Below the pieces are notes generated by a model. It had not been told where the DNA came from. It made no database searches and worked only from the letters and a program-made list of their open reading frames with translations. A stretch of 64,000 nt of DNA, taken from contig JALHQA010000007.1 in the NCBI GenBank assembly GCA_022842205.1, positions 124,001-188,000 of the forward strand. Reading direction: 5' to 3'. The translations under genes were made by a program, and so were the position numbers. Numbering within the stretch: position 1 is the first letter of the stretch; each line of letters starts with the position of its first letter. Shown one piece after another: positions 8,742-18,877 of this stretch. The stretch is from Hyphomicrobiales bacterium (GTDB lineage: Bacteria; Pseudomonadota; Alphaproteobacteria; Rhizobiales; Methylopilaceae).

Positions 8742-9869
8742 TTAGTTGCGCCTGATGTCGCGCGAATAATCGACCGCGAACAGCTTGTCGTCGGGCTTGG
8801 TCGACGTGTCGAGTTCCGACAGCGCAACGGTCGTGTTGAGGCCCTGCGGGTCGGTGATCGTCCACTGTTTGAGCTCGTATTTCACACCGTCCTCGGTGCC
8901 GAACACGATCAGAATCCGTGCCTTGCCGCCGAAGGTCGTCTCTTCCTCGATGGCGACCGAGACGAGGCCGGGCTCCTCATAGACCGCGATCACCTTGGAG
9001 TCGCGGGCGAGGTCTAGGTTCTTGTCGAGCAGGAATTTCAGCGGCGTCTGGTTGAGGGGATAGACGTCCTGGGTCGCCAGCTTGCGGTCGCGCACGACGA
9101 GCGATTTGCCGTCGGCGATGATGTCGGTGGTCGACGGCCGCTGATAGTAGAAGCGCACCTTGCCCGGCTTCATCAGGAAGAACTTGCCGTCGGCGCGCGA
9201 GCCGTCGGGCCCGATCTGCGTGAAATTGCCGACAAGTGTCGAGATGCCGTTGAAGTAGGAATTCACCTTCCGCAGCGTTTTCTTGTCGTCGTTCGGCTGG
9301 TCCGGATCCACGGCGGCCATATCCGCGCCGGGCGCCGGCTCGATGTCGGACGGCGGCGGCAGCGGTTCGGGCTGCGCAAGATCGAGCGGCGCGCCGGGTT
9401 CGGGCGATGCTGTCTCGGACGGCGTCAGCGCCGCGGTCGATGCTGGATCGGCCGGCGTGTCGTCGGAGGTGGAGGGGGACGGCGCGGCCGCGCTCTGCGC
9501 CGGCGTCATCGGTTCGGCGACCGGTGCCACCGCAACGGGCGGTTCTGCAACGGGCGGTTCTGGCGCGGGGGACGGTGCGGCCGCCAGCGGCTGTTCGGCC
9601 GGAGCCGGAATCTCGGCAGGCTGCGCGGAAACCGGGACCGGAGCAGGCTGCGCCGCCACTGGGGCTACGGTCATCTGCGGCGGTCGCGGTCGCGGCATTG
9701 GTACGGGCTGGGGCACGTTCCGGGGCGCCGCGCGCGGCGCGCTCCGGGGAGCTGCCTGGGGCGCCGCCTGAGGCGTGCCCTGGGAAAATATCTGGGCGGA
9801 CGCCGGCCACGCCGCGTACGCGCCCAGAACGACGGCGGCAGACAGACGAAGAACGGACCGAAGAATCAT
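8742..9869 (-). CDS. lolA: LolA-like outer-membrane lipoprotein carrier with long Pro/Ala linker
   Basis: The 375-residue protein has a signal peptide (MILRSVLRLSAAVVLGAY, cleavage near AWPASAQ), a Pro/Ala-rich low-complexity stretch of about 150 residues, and a C-terminal LolA-type domain from about residue 190 (VNSYFNGISTLVGNFTQ, MKPGKVRFYYQ). LolA ferries lipoproteins through the periplasm to the outer membrane. The long linker is unusual compared with the usual 200-residue chaperone. The ATG at 9869 has a GGGGAG site; an upstream ATG at 9881 is less likely. It lies downstream of ftsK on the same strand, a common arrangement. Confidence 0.85.
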   Translation of the reverse strand: MILRSVLRLSAAVVLGAYAAWPASAQIFSQGTPQAAPQAAPRSAPRAAPRNVPQPVPMPRPRPPQMTVAPVAAQPAPVPVSAQPAEIPAPAEQPLAAAPSPAPEPPVAEPPVAVAPVAEPMTPAQSAAAPSPSTSDDTPADPASTAALTPSETASPEPGAPLDLAQPEPLPPPSDIEPAPGADMAAVDPDQPNDDKKTLRKVNSYFNGISTLVGNFTQIGPDGSRADGKFFLMKPGKVRFYYQRPSTTDIIADGKSLVVRDRKLATQDVYPLNQTPLKFLLDKNLDLARDSKVIAVYEEPGLVSVAIEEETTFGGKARILIVFGTEDGVKYELKQWTITDPQGLNTTVALSELDTSTKPDDKLFAVDYSRDIRRN

Positions 9870-9961
9870 CAAACTCCCCAAGCGCGGCTCACATAGACGC
9901 GCTTCGTGGCGATAAAGCGGTCGCGCCCGCCAGCTTACACAGCAAAAAATTACAGGCCCGA

Positions 9962-12553
9962 TCAGAAGTTGGCCGCGCGATCATTGCTCTCGAGGAGAAT
10001 CTCGCGCTTGCCGGCATGGTTGGCGGGGCTGACGACCCCCTCCTCTTCCATGCGCTCGACGATCGACGCCGCCTTGTTATAGCCGATTTGCAGGCGGCGC
10101 TGGATATAGCTTGTCGAACATTTCTTGTCGCGCAGCACGATTGCGACCGCCTGGTCGTAAAGGTCGCCGCCTTCCGAGCCGAACGCGCCCTTGTCGAACA
10201 CCGAGCCGTCCTCGCCGCCCTCTTCCTCGTCGATCGTGACGGCGTCGAGATAGGCCGGCGCGCCCTGCGCCTTGAGATGACGCACGACCTTCTCGACCTC
10301 GGCGTCGGAGCAGAACGGGCCGTGGACGCGCGAGATGCGGCCGCCGCCGGCCATATGGAGCATGTCGCCCTGGCCGAGCAGCTGCTCGGCGCCCTGCTCG
10401 CCGAGAATCGTGCGGCTGTCGATCTTGGAGGTGACCTGGAAGGAGATGCGTGTCGGGAAATTGGCCTTGATCGTGCCGGTGATGACGTCGACAGAGGGGC
10501 GCTGCGTCGCCATGACGATATGGATGCCGGCGGCGCGGGCCATCTGCGCGAGGCGCTGGATCGCGCCTTCGATCTCCTTGCCGGCGACCATCATGAGGTC
10601 GGCCATTTCGTCGACGATGACGACGATATAGGGGAGCTTTTCAAGCTCCATCTCTTCGGATTCGTAGATTGCCTCGCCGGTCTTCTTGTCGAATCCCGTC
10701 TGTACGGTGCGGTGGATGACCTCGCCCTTCTTCGCCGCTTCTTCCATGCGGGCGTTGAAGCCGTCGATGTTGCGCACGCCGACCTTGGACATTTTCTTGT
10801 AGCGCTCTTCCATCTCGCGCACGGCCCATTTCAGCGCGATGACGGCTTTTTTCGGATCGGTGACGACCGGCGCAAGAAGATGCGGAATGCCGTCGTATAC
10901 CGACAGTTCCAGCATTTTCGGATCGATCATGATGAGGCGGCATTCCTCCGGCGTCAGCTTGTACAGCAGGCTGAGGATCATCGTGTTGATGGCGACCGAT
11001 TTGCCCGAGCCGGTGGTGCCGGCGATGAGCAGGTGCGGCATGCGCGCAAGCTCGGCGATCACCGGTTCGCCGCCGATGGTCTTGCCGAGGCACAGCGGCA
11101 GGCGCATCGAGGTTTCCTCGAATGCGTCGGCGGCGAGAAGTTCGCGCAAGTACACGGTCTCGCGTTTCGGGTTGGGCAGTTCGATGCCGATGACATTGCG
11201 GCCGGGCACGACCGCGACGCGCGCGGCGGTGGCGCTCATCGAGCGGGCAATGTCGTCGGCAAGCCCGATGACGCGTGAGGCCTTGATGCCGGCGGCGGGT
11301 TCGAGTTCGTACAGCGTAACGACAGGGCCCGGGCGCACATCGATGATCTCGCCCTTGACGCCGTAATCTTCCAGCACGCCTTCGAGCATGCGGGCGTTTT
11401 CCTCGAGTTCGCCCTTGGAAAGCTGGCCGCCGGTCTGCTTCTTCGGCGCGGCAAGGAGGTTGAGCGCCGGCGTCTCGTAGGTATCGGGGTCGTAGGGTGC
11501 GGCGGTGGCGCGGCGGACAAGGCGGCGCGATTTCGTCCGCCGGGCCGTGTCGTCTTCCTCGTCTTCGTCTTCTTCGTCCTCGTCCTCGTCCTCTTCCGCT
11601 TCTTCCTCGTCGTCGTCCTCGCTCTCGACCTCGTAGCCTTCGTCGTCGAGGCGCCGGAGAAGATCGCGCATGCCGACGCGCCCGGCGTCATGCTCGGTGT
11701 GCAGGAAGGCGCCGCCGCGCAGCATGCGGGCAAGGCCGCTCTTCAGCGCCAGCCAGTAATGGACGATCAGGCCGAACGGCGCGAAGGCGAAGCCGCGCTC
11801 TTCTTCCTCCATCTCGACCATGCGGCGGCGCGGCCGGATGTCGTCCTCTTCCCCGGCCTCCTCTTCCTCTTCTTCCTCTTCTTCGTCCTCGTCGTCCTCG
11901 GGCTCCTCTTCTTCCTCCTCTTCCTCGTCGGCGACGGCCGGGAGGCGGCGCTGCAGGCGCGTCAGTTCCGGCATGTCGTCGCGGAAGCCGAACCCGGCGG
12001 CGACGAAAGCGAAGAACGTGCCCAGGCTGCCGATGCCGACGGCGATCGCCGTCGCGACATCGCCGGTGGCGGGCACCAGAACGCCGAAGGAGCGGGCAAG
12101 GCTGTCGCCGACAAAACCGCCGAGACCCGTCGGCAGCGGCCAGCTCGCGGTTTCGGGAATGGCGGCGCAGGCGAAAGCGCCGCAGATGACGGCGGCCGTC
12201 CAGGCGAGGAGCCGCATCTTCTCGCGGTCGAAGACGCGCCGGAACAGCAGGCGCCAGCCCCACGCGGCCGCGGGAAACAGCAGGACGAGGCTGGCGAGGC
12301 CGAGCCCCTGCATCAGCATGTCGGCGACGAACGCACCGGGGCGACCGAGGAAATTGCGCGCTTCGCCGTCGACGGCGTTGTTGAAACTGGGATCCTGCGC
12401 CGACCAGCCGAGCAGCGCGACCGCGGCCAGCACGACGACCGCGATCAGAGCGAGGCCGAGTGCCTCGAAGCCGCGCCGGACCAGCGCCTCCCGCATCTCA
12501 TCGGGAACCGTGCGCTTTCGTCTGACTCCACTGCGGTAAACGAGCGCCCGCAC
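9962..12553 (-). CDS. ftsK: DNA translocase FtsK
   Basis: FtsK anchors at the septum and pumps chromosomal DNA during division. The 863-residue protein has about four N-terminal membrane segments (to roughly residue 190), a linker with two very acidic tracts, then the RecA-like motor with Walker A GTTGSGKS, Walker [13 protein letters not shown] and the [10 protein letters not shown] motif. The C-terminal gamma winged helix that reads KOPS is present ([18 protein letters not shown]). I start it at GTG 12553, which follows GGCGGGAGG; an ATG at 12589 is the alternative and would place the site inside the gene. Confidence 0.95.
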   Translation of the reverse strand: MRALVYRSGVRRKRTVPDEMREALVRRGFEALGLALIAVVVLAAVALLGWSAQDPSFNNAVDGEARNFLGRPGAFVADMLMQGLGLASLVLLFPAAAWGWRLLFRRVFDREKMRLLAWTAAVICGAFACAAIPETASWPLPTGLGGFVGDSLARSFGVLVPATGDVATAIAVGIGSLGTFFAFVAAGFGFRDDMPELTRLQRRLPAVADEEEEEEEEPEDDEDEEEEEEEEEAGEEDDIRPRRRMVEMEEEERGFAFAPFGLIVHYWLALKSGLARMLRGGAFLHTEHDAGRVGMRDLLRRLDDEGYEVESEDDDEEEAEEDEDEDEEDEDEEDDTARRTKSRRLVRRATAAPYDPDTYETPALNLLAAPKKQTGGQLSKGELEENARMLEGVLEDYGVKGEIIDVRPGPVVTLYELEPAAGIKASRVIGLADDIARSMSATAARVAVVPGRNVIGIELPNPKRETVYLRELLAADAFEETSMRLPLCLGKTIGGEPVIAELARMPHLLIAGTTGSGKSVAINTMILSLLYKLTPEECRLIMIDPKMLELSVYDGIPHLLAPVVTDPKKAVIALKWAVREMEERYKKMSKVGVRNIDGFNARMEEAAKKGEVIHRTVQTGFDKKTGEAIYESEEMELEKLPYIVVIVDEMADLMMVAGKEIEGAIQRLAQMARAAGIHIVMATQRPSVDVITGTIKANFPTRISFQVTSKIDSRTILGEQGAEQLLGQGDMLHMAGGGRISRVHGPFCSDAEVEKVVRHLKAQGAPAYLDAVTIDEEEGGEDGSVFDKGAFGSEGGDLYDQAVAIVLRDKKCSTSYIQRRLQIGYNKAASIVERMEEEGVVSPANHAGKREILLESNDRAANF

Positions 12554-12673
12554 GCAACAACCTCCCGCCGCCCGTGAACTGGAGATCAAGAATTAAGAGC
12601 AAGGCGTAAAGGGGTGTTTAACTGTGCGGGTTGCAGCCGGCCGCGGGCTCGCGGCAGACACTAAAAACACAAC

Positions 12674-12702
12674 AAAAACCCGGGCGGTTGCCCGCCCGGG
12701 TT
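12674..12702 (-). terminator. strong intrinsic terminator of amtB
   Basis: A perfect eleven-base inverted repeat (AACCCGGGCGG/CCGCCCGGGTT, four-base loop) sits 22 bases after the amtB stop. On the minus strand it runs into TTTTTGTTGTG, a textbook Rho-independent terminator. Confidence 0.9.
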
Positions 12703-12723
12703 GATGGTGGAACGTCTGCCCGA

Positions 12724-14079
12724 TCAGATCGAGTAGCCGCGCTCGCCGTGCAGGGCGATGTCGAGGCCCTCGCGCTCGACCTCGGCCGAGACACGCAGGC
12801 CGATGGTGAGATCGACGATCTTGTACAGGATGTACGAGACGATGCCGCCGTAGACGATGGTGATGACGACGCCGACGGTCTGGATGTAGACCTGCGAGCC
12901 CATCGAGTAGCCGTCGACCCCGACGCCGCCGAGAGCCGGTGCGACGAGGATGCCGGTGCCGATCGAGCCGAGGATGCCGCCGATGCCGTGGATGCCGAAG
13001 ACATCGAGCGAGTCGTCATAGCCGAGCGCGTTCTTCACCGTGGTGGAGAAGAAGTAGCAGACGATGCCGGCGATGAAGCCGAGCACGATCGAGCCCACCG
13101 GGCCGACGAGGCCGGCCGCCGGGGTGATCGCAACGAGGCCGGCGATGACGCCGGACACGCCGCCGAGCAGTGAGGCCTTGCCGCGCGCGATCTTCTCGAT
13201 CAGGAGCCAGCCGATGGCGGCACCCGCCGTCGCGACGATCGTGTTGAGCAGCGCCAGAGCCGCGCCGCCGGTCGCTTCGAGGTTCGAACCGGCGTTGAAG
13301 CCGATCCAGCCGACGAAGAGAATCGCGGCGCCGATCAGCGTAATGACCAGCGAATGCGGAGCGAGAACTTCCTTGCCGTAGCCGATGCGCGGGCCGACGA
13401 CATAGGCGCCGACGAGAGCCGCGATACCGGCATTGATGTGGACGACGGTGCCGCCGGCGAAATCAAGCGCGCCCATCGCGAACAGGTAGCCTTCCGAGTA
13501 CCACACCATGTGGGCGATCGGCAGGTACACGAACGTGCCCCACAGCAGGCAGAACAGCACGATGGCGGAGGTCTTCACCCGCTCCACGAGGCCGCCGATG
13601 ATGAGGCACGGCGTCAGCGCGAAGAAGGTCGCCTGGAAGGCGATGAAGACATATTCCGGGATCACGACGCCGTCCGAGAAGGTGGCGGCGGTCGAGTCGG
13701 CGGTAATGCCCGACAGGAAGAGGCGGCTGGTGCCGCCGATGAACCAGTCGGCGACCGAGCCGGCGTTCAGGGCGAACGAGTAGCCGTAGACGATCCAGGC
13801 GACGAACAGCACCGAGGCCACCGCAACCGTCTGTACAAGGACCGACAGCACGTTCTTGGCGCGGACAAGGCCGCCGTAGAACAGCGCGATGCCCGGGAAG
13901 ATCATGAACAGGACGAGCGTCGTGGCGACGATCATCCAGGACGTATCGCCCTTGTCGGGCACCGGTGCCGCCGCTTCGGCCGCGGGCGCCGCAGCGTCCT
14001 GAGCCAGCGACGGCTCAATGGCCAGAAGGCCGAGCGCCACGACCGGCAGCGCCAGACGGGCAAATTTGGAAAGATTCAT
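12724..14079 (-). CDS. amtB: ammonium transporter AmtB
   Basis: The 451-residue protein has a cleavable signal peptide (MNLSKFARLALPVVALGLLA) followed by an Ala/Pro-rich stretch and eleven predicted membrane helices of the Amt fold. Recognisable motifs are ALFYGGLVRAKN and the HINAGIAALVGA segment bearing the first pore His. FGIHGIGGILGSIGTGI carries the second His, and the C-terminal tail contacts PII. It is 40 bases downstream of glnK in a glnK-amtB unit, the usual nitrogen-scavenging pair. The start at 14079 has a GGAG site; the in-frame ATG at 14130 would precede the signal peptide. Confidence 0.96.
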   Translation of the reverse strand: MNLSKFARLALPVVALGLLAIEPSLAQDAAAPAAEAAAPVPDKGDTSWMIVATTLVLFMIFPGIALFYGGLVRAKNVLSVLVQTVAVASVLFVAWIVYGYSFALNAGSVADWFIGGTSRLFLSGITADSTAATFSDGVVIPEYVFIAFQATFFALTPCLIIGGLVERVKTSAIVLFCLLWGTFVYLPIAHMVWYSEGYLFAMGALDFAGGTVVHINAGIAALVGAYVVGPRIGYGKEVLAPHSLVITLIGAAILFVGWIGFNAGSNLEATGGAALALLNTIVATAGAAIGWLLIEKIARGKASLLGGVSGVIAGLVAITPAAGLVGPVGSIVLGFIAGIVCYFFSTTVKNALGYDDSLDVFGIHGIGGILGSIGTGILVAPALGGVGVDGYSMGSQVYIQTVGVVITIVYGGIVSYILYKIVDLTIGLRVSAEVEREGLDIALHGERGYSI

Positions 14080-14119
14080 GGAAGGAACTCCGGAGAAAAG
14101 AGAGGCGGGACGGTCGGGC

Positions 14120-14506
<387 letters not shown>

Positions 14507-14712
14507 TCAAAATGCCGACGCGTGGACACGCTTCCAGGCGGATCGGCCCCATGACGTATTCAAGGCCCGTGCCAGCCGCCCCCGAACGGTAAAGATCGCG
14601 TTAACTAATTGTGTTCCCCCTGTGGCAACAGGGGTGAGGACAGCCCAGACGGGGTGCAGCTGATTAAAAGTTGCGCAAAAGAATCGGCCAAGCCGCGCCT
14701 AAAAAACAGGCA

Positions 14713-15573
14713 TTACTTGCGGCGGGTGCGTATGAGGCCTTCTTGGGCGACCGAGGCGACGAGATCGCCGCCGCGGCTGTAAATCTGGCCGCGGGTGAAG
14801 CCGCGGCCATTTCCCGAGAACGGCGAGTCCTGGACATAGAGCAGCCAGTCGTCGGCGCGGAACGGCTGATGAAGCCACAGCGCGTGATCGAGGCTGGCGG
14901 CCAGAATGTCCTTGGAGAAGATGCTGGTGCCGTGCGGTACGAGCGCGGTGTCGAGCAGCGTCATGTCGCTGGCATAGCCGAGCACGCATTGATGGATGCG
15001 CGGATCGTCCGGCAGCGTTCCAGCGGCCTTGATCCAGATCGAGCGTCGCGCCTCGCGCGGCTGGCGCCCGAGATAGGCTTCGAGGTCGACCGGCTTCAGC
15101 TCGATCGGGCGCGGCAGCGAGAAATAGGCCTGCATGGCCGGCGGCAGCCGGTCGCGATGGGCGGCCATCAGCTCCTTTTCGCCCGGCAGGCTCTCCGGCG
15201 GCGGCACATCCGGCATCGGGAACTCGTGCGAAAACCCCTCTTCGGCGATCTGGAACGAGACCGAGGTGAAGAAGATCGGCCGGCCGTGCTGGATCGCGAC
15301 CACCCGGCGGGTGGTGAAGGAGCCGCCGTCGCGGATGCGCTCCACATCATAGAGAATGGGCGCCGAGGCATCTCCTTCGAGCAGGAAATAGGCGTGCATC
15401 GAATGCGGCTGGCGGTTCTCCACCGTGCGCGAGGCCGCCACCAGCGCCTGACCGATGACCTGACCGCCGAACACGCGGTTCCACGGCGTCTGGATCGACA
15501 CGCCGCGAAAGATATTTTCCTCGATTTTTTCGAGATCGAGGATCGACAGGAGATTTGCGAGGGCGTCGGACAT
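14713..15573 (-). CDS. tesB: acyl-CoA thioesterase II
   Basis: TesB hydrolyses medium- and long-chain acyl-CoAs. The 286-residue double-hotdog protein starts NLLSILDLEKIEENIFRG and has RVFGGQVIGQALVAA, the HSMHAYFLLEGD motif, and in the second hotdog the catalytic Asp in SLDHALWLHQPF with DDWLLY and SGNGRGFTRGQI. It is divergent from the hydroxylase gene at 15653. It has no obvious partner genes. Confidence 0.93.
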   Translation of the reverse strand: MSDALANLLSILDLEKIEENIFRGVSIQTPWNRVFGGQVIGQALVAASRTVENRQPHSMHAYFLLEGDASAPILYDVERIRDGGSFTTRRVVAIQHGRPIFFTSVSFQIAEEGFSHEFPMPDVPPPESLPGEKELMAAHRDRLPPAMQAYFSLPRPIELKPVDLEAYLGRQPREARRSIWIKAAGTLPDDPRIHQCVLGYASDMTLLDTALVPHGTSIFSKDILAASLDHALWLHQPFRADDWLLYVQDSPFSGNGRGFTRGQIYSRGGDLVASVAQEGLIRTRRK

Positions 15574-15652
15574 ATGTTCTTTCGCGGCGGGCGCTTACGA
15601 GAGACCTTGCCGCCCGCATCGTCAAGCGAGCGGCAGGCCGAAGGCACATGAA

Positions 15653-16861
15653 ATGACGACGAGCCAGACGGCGGATGTGGTGATCGCGGGCGCGGGCTTC
15701 GCCGGGCTGGCGCTCGGCGCGGCACTGGCGCGGGCCGGTCTCGACGTCGCCATCTGCGATCCGGCGCTGGCAAAAGGCGCAGGCCGCGACCCGCGTGCCT
15801 CGGCGCTCGTTCCGGGCTCGCGCCATCTCCTGGCGACGCTCGGCGCCTGGGAGGCGATGGCGCCCGAAGCGCAGCCGGTGGCGCGGATGGAGATTTCCGA
15901 CGCGCGCCTTGCCGAGGTGTTGCGGCCGGTGCTGCTGACATTCGACGGCGGCGAGGACGCCGTCGCGCACATCGTGCCGAACGCCGTCATTCGCGCGGCG
16001 CTGCTCGCGACCGCGGAACAGGCCGGTGCGCGGTTTGTACCGACAGTGGTATCAGGATCGGAATGTTCCGGCGCGCGGGCGCGTGCGGTTCTCGCCGACG
16101 GCTCGGAGATCGCGGCATCGCTGCTCGTCGCCGCCGAGGGCGCGGCCTCGCCGCTGCGCAGCCGGGCGAAGATAAAGATGCAGGGCTGGCGCTACGATCA
16201 GGCGGCGCTGGTGACGACCGTGAAGCTGGAGCGGCCGCATGACGGCGTCGCGATCCAGCATTTCCTCGAAGGCGGCCCGTTCGCGCTGCTGCCGCTGCCG
16301 GGCGGCAGGGCGAGCGTGGTCTGGTCCGAGCGCCGGCTTGAGGCGCAGCGTATTGACACACTGGACGATGCGGCGTTCATCGCGGCGCTGCAGGAGCGCG
16401 CCGGCTTCCGCTTCGGCGATCTGAAACTCGACGGGCCGCGCGGCATGCGGCCGCTGGAACTCAGGATTGCCTCCAGCTTTATCGGCGAACGGCTCGCGCT
16501 GATCGGCGATGCCGCCCATGTCGTGCATCCGCTTGCCGGCCAGGGCATGAATATCGGTTTCCGCGATGTCGCGGCGCTGGCGGAATGCATCACCGATGCG
16601 GCGCGGCTCGGCGGCGACATCGGCGCGAAGGATGTATTGACGCGCTACGAGCGCTGGCGGCGTTTCGACACGGCGGCGATGCTGATGGCGATGGACGGGC
16701 TGTTGAAGCTGTTCACCCTGCCCGGCTCCGCCGCGCGGCTTGTGCGCGATGCCGGCATGGGCGCGTTCGACCGCCTGCCGGGCGTCAAGGGCGCGGTGAT
16801 GAAAGCAGCGGCGGGACTGTCGGGCGATGTGCCGCGGCTTCTGAAGGGCGAATCTCTGTGA
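15653..16861 (+). CDS. UbiH/UbiF/VisC-family FAD-dependent hydroxylase
   Basis: The 402-residue protein has the FAD Rossmann fingerprint VVIAGAGFAGLALGAALARAG, a DPRASAL segment, and the second FAD motif LIGDAAHVVHPLAGQGMNIGF. This combination is the UbiH/COQ6 monooxygenase family, which hydroxylates the ubiquinone ring. Which carbon it acts on cannot be told here; alphaproteobacteria often use broad-specificity members (for example UbiL). It stands alone and converges on the trm112-like gene across a palindrome. Confidence 0.88.
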   Translation: MTTSQTADVVIAGAGFAGLALGAALARAGLDVAICDPALAKGAGRDPRASALVPGSRHLLATLGAWEAMAPEAQPVARMEISDARLAEVLRPVLLTFDGGEDAVAHIVPNAVIRAALLATAEQAGARFVPTVVSGSECSGARARAVLADGSEIAASLLVAAEGAASPLRSRAKIKMQGWRYDQAALVTTVKLERPHDGVAIQHFLEGGPFALLPLPGGRASVVWSERRLEAQRIDTLDDAAFIAALQERAGFRFGDLKLDGPRGMRPLELRIASSFIGERLALIGDAAHVVHPLAGQGMNIGFRDVAALAECITDAARLGGDIGAKDVLTRYERWRRFDTAAMLMAMDGLLKLFTLPGSAARLVRDAGMGAFDRLPGVKGAVMKAAAGLSGDVPRLLKGESL

Positions 16862-16864
16862 CCC

Positions 16865-16913
16865 CATCCTGAGCCGGACTCGGCACGCGCGCTCACGCGC
16901 GCGGCTCAGGATG
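16865..16913. repeat. intergenic inverted repeat with CATCCTGAG arms
   Basis: A perfect twelve-base inverted repeat (CATCCTGAGCCG, 16865-16876, with CGGCTCAGGATG, 16902-16913) encloses a GC-rich centre that itself can fold. It lies between two convergent genes and can form a cruciform or act as a bidirectional terminator. The arm sequence resembles a dispersed palindrome common in Hyphomicrobiales intergenic regions. Confidence 0.7.
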
Positions 16914-16919
16914 AGGCGC

Positions 16920-17135
16920 TCAGTCCTTCAACGCCCGCGCCTCTTCCGGCAGCATGATCGGAATGCCGTCGCGGATCGGGTAGGCGAGCTTGGCCGGCCG
17001 CGAGATCAGCTCCTGCTTTTCGGCGTCATATTCCAGAGTCGCCTTGGTCAGCGGGCAGACGAGGATTTCGAGCAGTTTCGGATCGATCTTGCCGTGCTGG
17101 GGCGTGTCTGTCGGCATGGGGCTCTCGTCTGTCAT
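16920..17135 (-). CDS. Trm112-like (YcaR family) small protein
   Basis: The 71-residue protein has the Trm112/YcaR core: [38 protein letters not shown]. In other organisms these small zinc-ribbon-like proteins partner methyltransferases or act in lipid A or glycosylation clusters; the bacterial role is unsettled. Only one clear Cys of the ribbon is visible. The start overlaps the preceding gene's stop as TAATG, so it is translationally coupled to the Lon-N gene. Confidence 0.85.
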   Translation of the reverse strand: MTDESPMPTDTPQHGKIDPKLLEILVCPLTKATLEYDAEKQELISRPAKLAYPIRDGIPIMLPEEARALKD

Positions 17136-17803
17136 TACTGCAGGCTGGTCTCGGCGTCGCCGCGCGTCTTGAGGTCCATCTCGGTGACGGCGACGAGGAT
17201 TTCAGCGCGGGTCTTGAGGTCGGGCGCTTCCAGCAGCGCCTGCTTTTCGCGCGCGCCATAGGGCGACATCATCGACAGCGCGTTGACCAAAGCCTCGTTG
17301 GAGGCGCCGCGGATTCCCGACCAGTCGGCGTCGAGCTGATTGGCCTCGAGATAGGCCTTCAGCGTGCGCATCAGCGCATGACGGTCGACCGCCTCCTCGC
17401 CCGCGCCCGGCACGAAATCCTCGGCGAACGGGCCGAAATCCGGCCGCACCTGGCGATAGGGCGTCGCGGCCACGACTTCCTCGGCAAGGCGGAAGCGGGC
17501 GACGCCGGTCAGTGTCACGAGGTAGCGTCCGTCGCCCGACTCCTGAAAGCCGGTGATGCGCCCGGCGCAGCCGATCTCGACCAGCGGCGGATGCGCGGCG
17601 TCCTCGGGGGCGTCGAATTCCGGCTGGATCATGCCGACCAGCCGCGAGCCGGCAAGCGCATCGTCGAACATCTGCAGATAGCGCGGCTCGAAAATATTGA
17701 GCGGCATCTCGCCGCGCGGCAGAAGCAGCACCGACGACAGGGGAAATACCGGCAGTACCTCCGGCAGATCGGCGGGCGAGCGGTAGGCGAGATTGATCGG
17801 CAT
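17135..17803 (-). CDS. Lon N-terminal (LON substrate-binding) domain protein
   Basis: The 222-residue protein begins [30 protein letters not shown], the PUA-like Lon N-domain signature, and has no ATPase or protease domain. Such proteins are conserved beside a thioredoxin-TPR gene in Hyphomicrobiales. Substrate recognition or protein quality control is inferred only. It lies between cnoX (15-base gap) and the trm112-like gene (overlap), so all three are probably one unit. Confidence 0.87.
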   Translation of the reverse strand: MPINLAYRSPADLPEVLPVFPLSSVLLLPRGEMPLNIFEPRYLQMFDDALAGSRLVGMIQPEFDAPEDAAHPPLVEIGCAGRITGFQESGDGRYLVTLTGVARFRLAEEVVAATPYRQVRPDFGPFAEDFVPGAGEEAVDRHALMRTLKAYLEANQLDADWSGIRGASNEALVNALSMMSPYGAREKQALLEAPDLKTRAEILVAVTEMDLKTRGDAETSLQ

Positions 17804-17818
17804 CGCCTTTGTCCGTAC

Positions 17819-18721
17819 TTACGAGAACAGGATCGAGGACAGCCGGCGGCGTCCGCCGACGGTTGCCTCGTCGGCCGGTCCCCAGGCTTCGAACAGCTGC
17901 ACGAGCGCCTTGCGCGCGCCATCCTCGTTCCACTCGCGGTTCCTGCGAACGACCTCGAGAAGATGATCGACCGCTTCTTCCTTGCGGCCGGCGGCGGCGA
18001 GCGCCACGGCAAGATCGTGCCGCGCCTGATGATCGGTCGGATCCTTTGCGACGGCCATTTCCAGTGCGTCGAGTTCGCCGGCGTCCGGCGCGTTCTCGGC
18101 CAGCGCGATCTGCGCCGCGACGGCGGCAATGGCGGGGTCCGTCGCCTTGTCGGGCGGGACGGAGGCAAGCATCTGTTTCGCGCCGTCGAGATCGCCGGCG
18201 GCGAGCTGGACGCGGATCAGCCCGGCGATCGCGCGCACCTCCTGCGGGGCCTGCGCGAGAATGCCGCCGAAAATTTCGGCCGCGCCCGGCAGGTCGCCGG
18301 CAGTGAAATGTTTCTCGGCTTCTTCCAGCAGCGGCGCGATGGCGGCGGCGTCGAGCGGCTTGGTCAGACGGTCGATGAACGCCTTGATCTGGCTTTCCGG
18401 CTGCACGCCCATGAAGCCGTCGACCGGCTGGCCGTCGATGAAGGCGATGACCGAGGGCAGCGACTTGATGCCGAGCTGTCCGGCGATGGTGGGATGCTCG
18501 TCGGTGTTCATCTTGACGAGCTTCACCTTGCCGCCGGCCTCGCGCACGGCTTTTTCGAGCACCGGCGCAAGCTGCTTGCACGGGCCGCACCACGGCGCCC
18601 AGAAATCGACCAGCACGGGGCGGTTGCGGCTTTCGGTGACGACGTCGCGGCCGAAATCCTTGGTTGTGGTGTCGATGACAAGCCCGTCCATGCCGGGCGC
18701 CTGTGCCTCGCTCAAGCTCAT
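17819..18721 (-). CDS. cnoX: thioredoxin-TPR chaperedoxin (CnoX type)
   Basis: The 300-residue protein has an N-terminal thioredoxin domain with an intact WCGPCK active site (PVLVDFWAPWCGPCKQLAP) and then TPR-like helical repeats from about residue 135. This is the CnoX (YbbN) architecture, a holdase that protects proteins from oxidation and hands them to GroEL. The redox-active CxxC, unlike the single Cys in Escherichia coli, suggests real thiol activity. The ATG at 18721 has a GGGAGA site. Confidence 0.88.
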   Translation of the reverse strand: MSLSEAQAPGMDGLVIDTTTKDFGRDVVTESRNRPVLVDFWAPWCGPCKQLAPVLEKAVREAGGKVKLVKMNTDEHPTIAGQLGIKSLPSVIAFIDGQPVDGFMGVQPESQIKAFIDRLTKPLDAAAIAPLLEEAEKHFTAGDLPGAAEIFGGILAQAPQEVRAIAGLIRVQLAAGDLDGAKQMLASVPPDKATDPAIAAVAAQIALAENAPDAGELDALEMAVAKDPTDHQARHDLAVALAAAGRKEEAVDHLLEVVRRNREWNEDGARKALVQLFEAWGPADEATVGGRRRLSSILFS

Positions 18722-18877
18722 AAATCTCTCCCGGAAGCCGATACCGGCATTCCGCATAGATGGGATGCGCGTCGCGCGCGGGCAATGCCGCGTGATACGC
18801 CGCCATACACAGCATCGCAACCCGCGACCGGGCGGTCCTCTTGGCGTTCGAGCGATACGGCGCTTAGACTTGGTCCC

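Noticed and set aside
9407-11278. Long open frame on the plus strand opposite lolA and ftsK
   Set aside because: High GC makes long antisense frames common; its translation lacks any recognisable domain, while the minus strand has complete LolA and FtsK motifs.
11550-11935. Repetitive purine-rich tract resembling a tandem repeat or CRISPR-like region
   Set aside because: It is coding sequence for acidic residues of FtsK; the units are irregular and no spacers exist.
14685-14700. Possible sigma-54 promoter before glnK
   Set aside because: TGG and GC elements are present but separated by 11 bases; a functional site needs 10.
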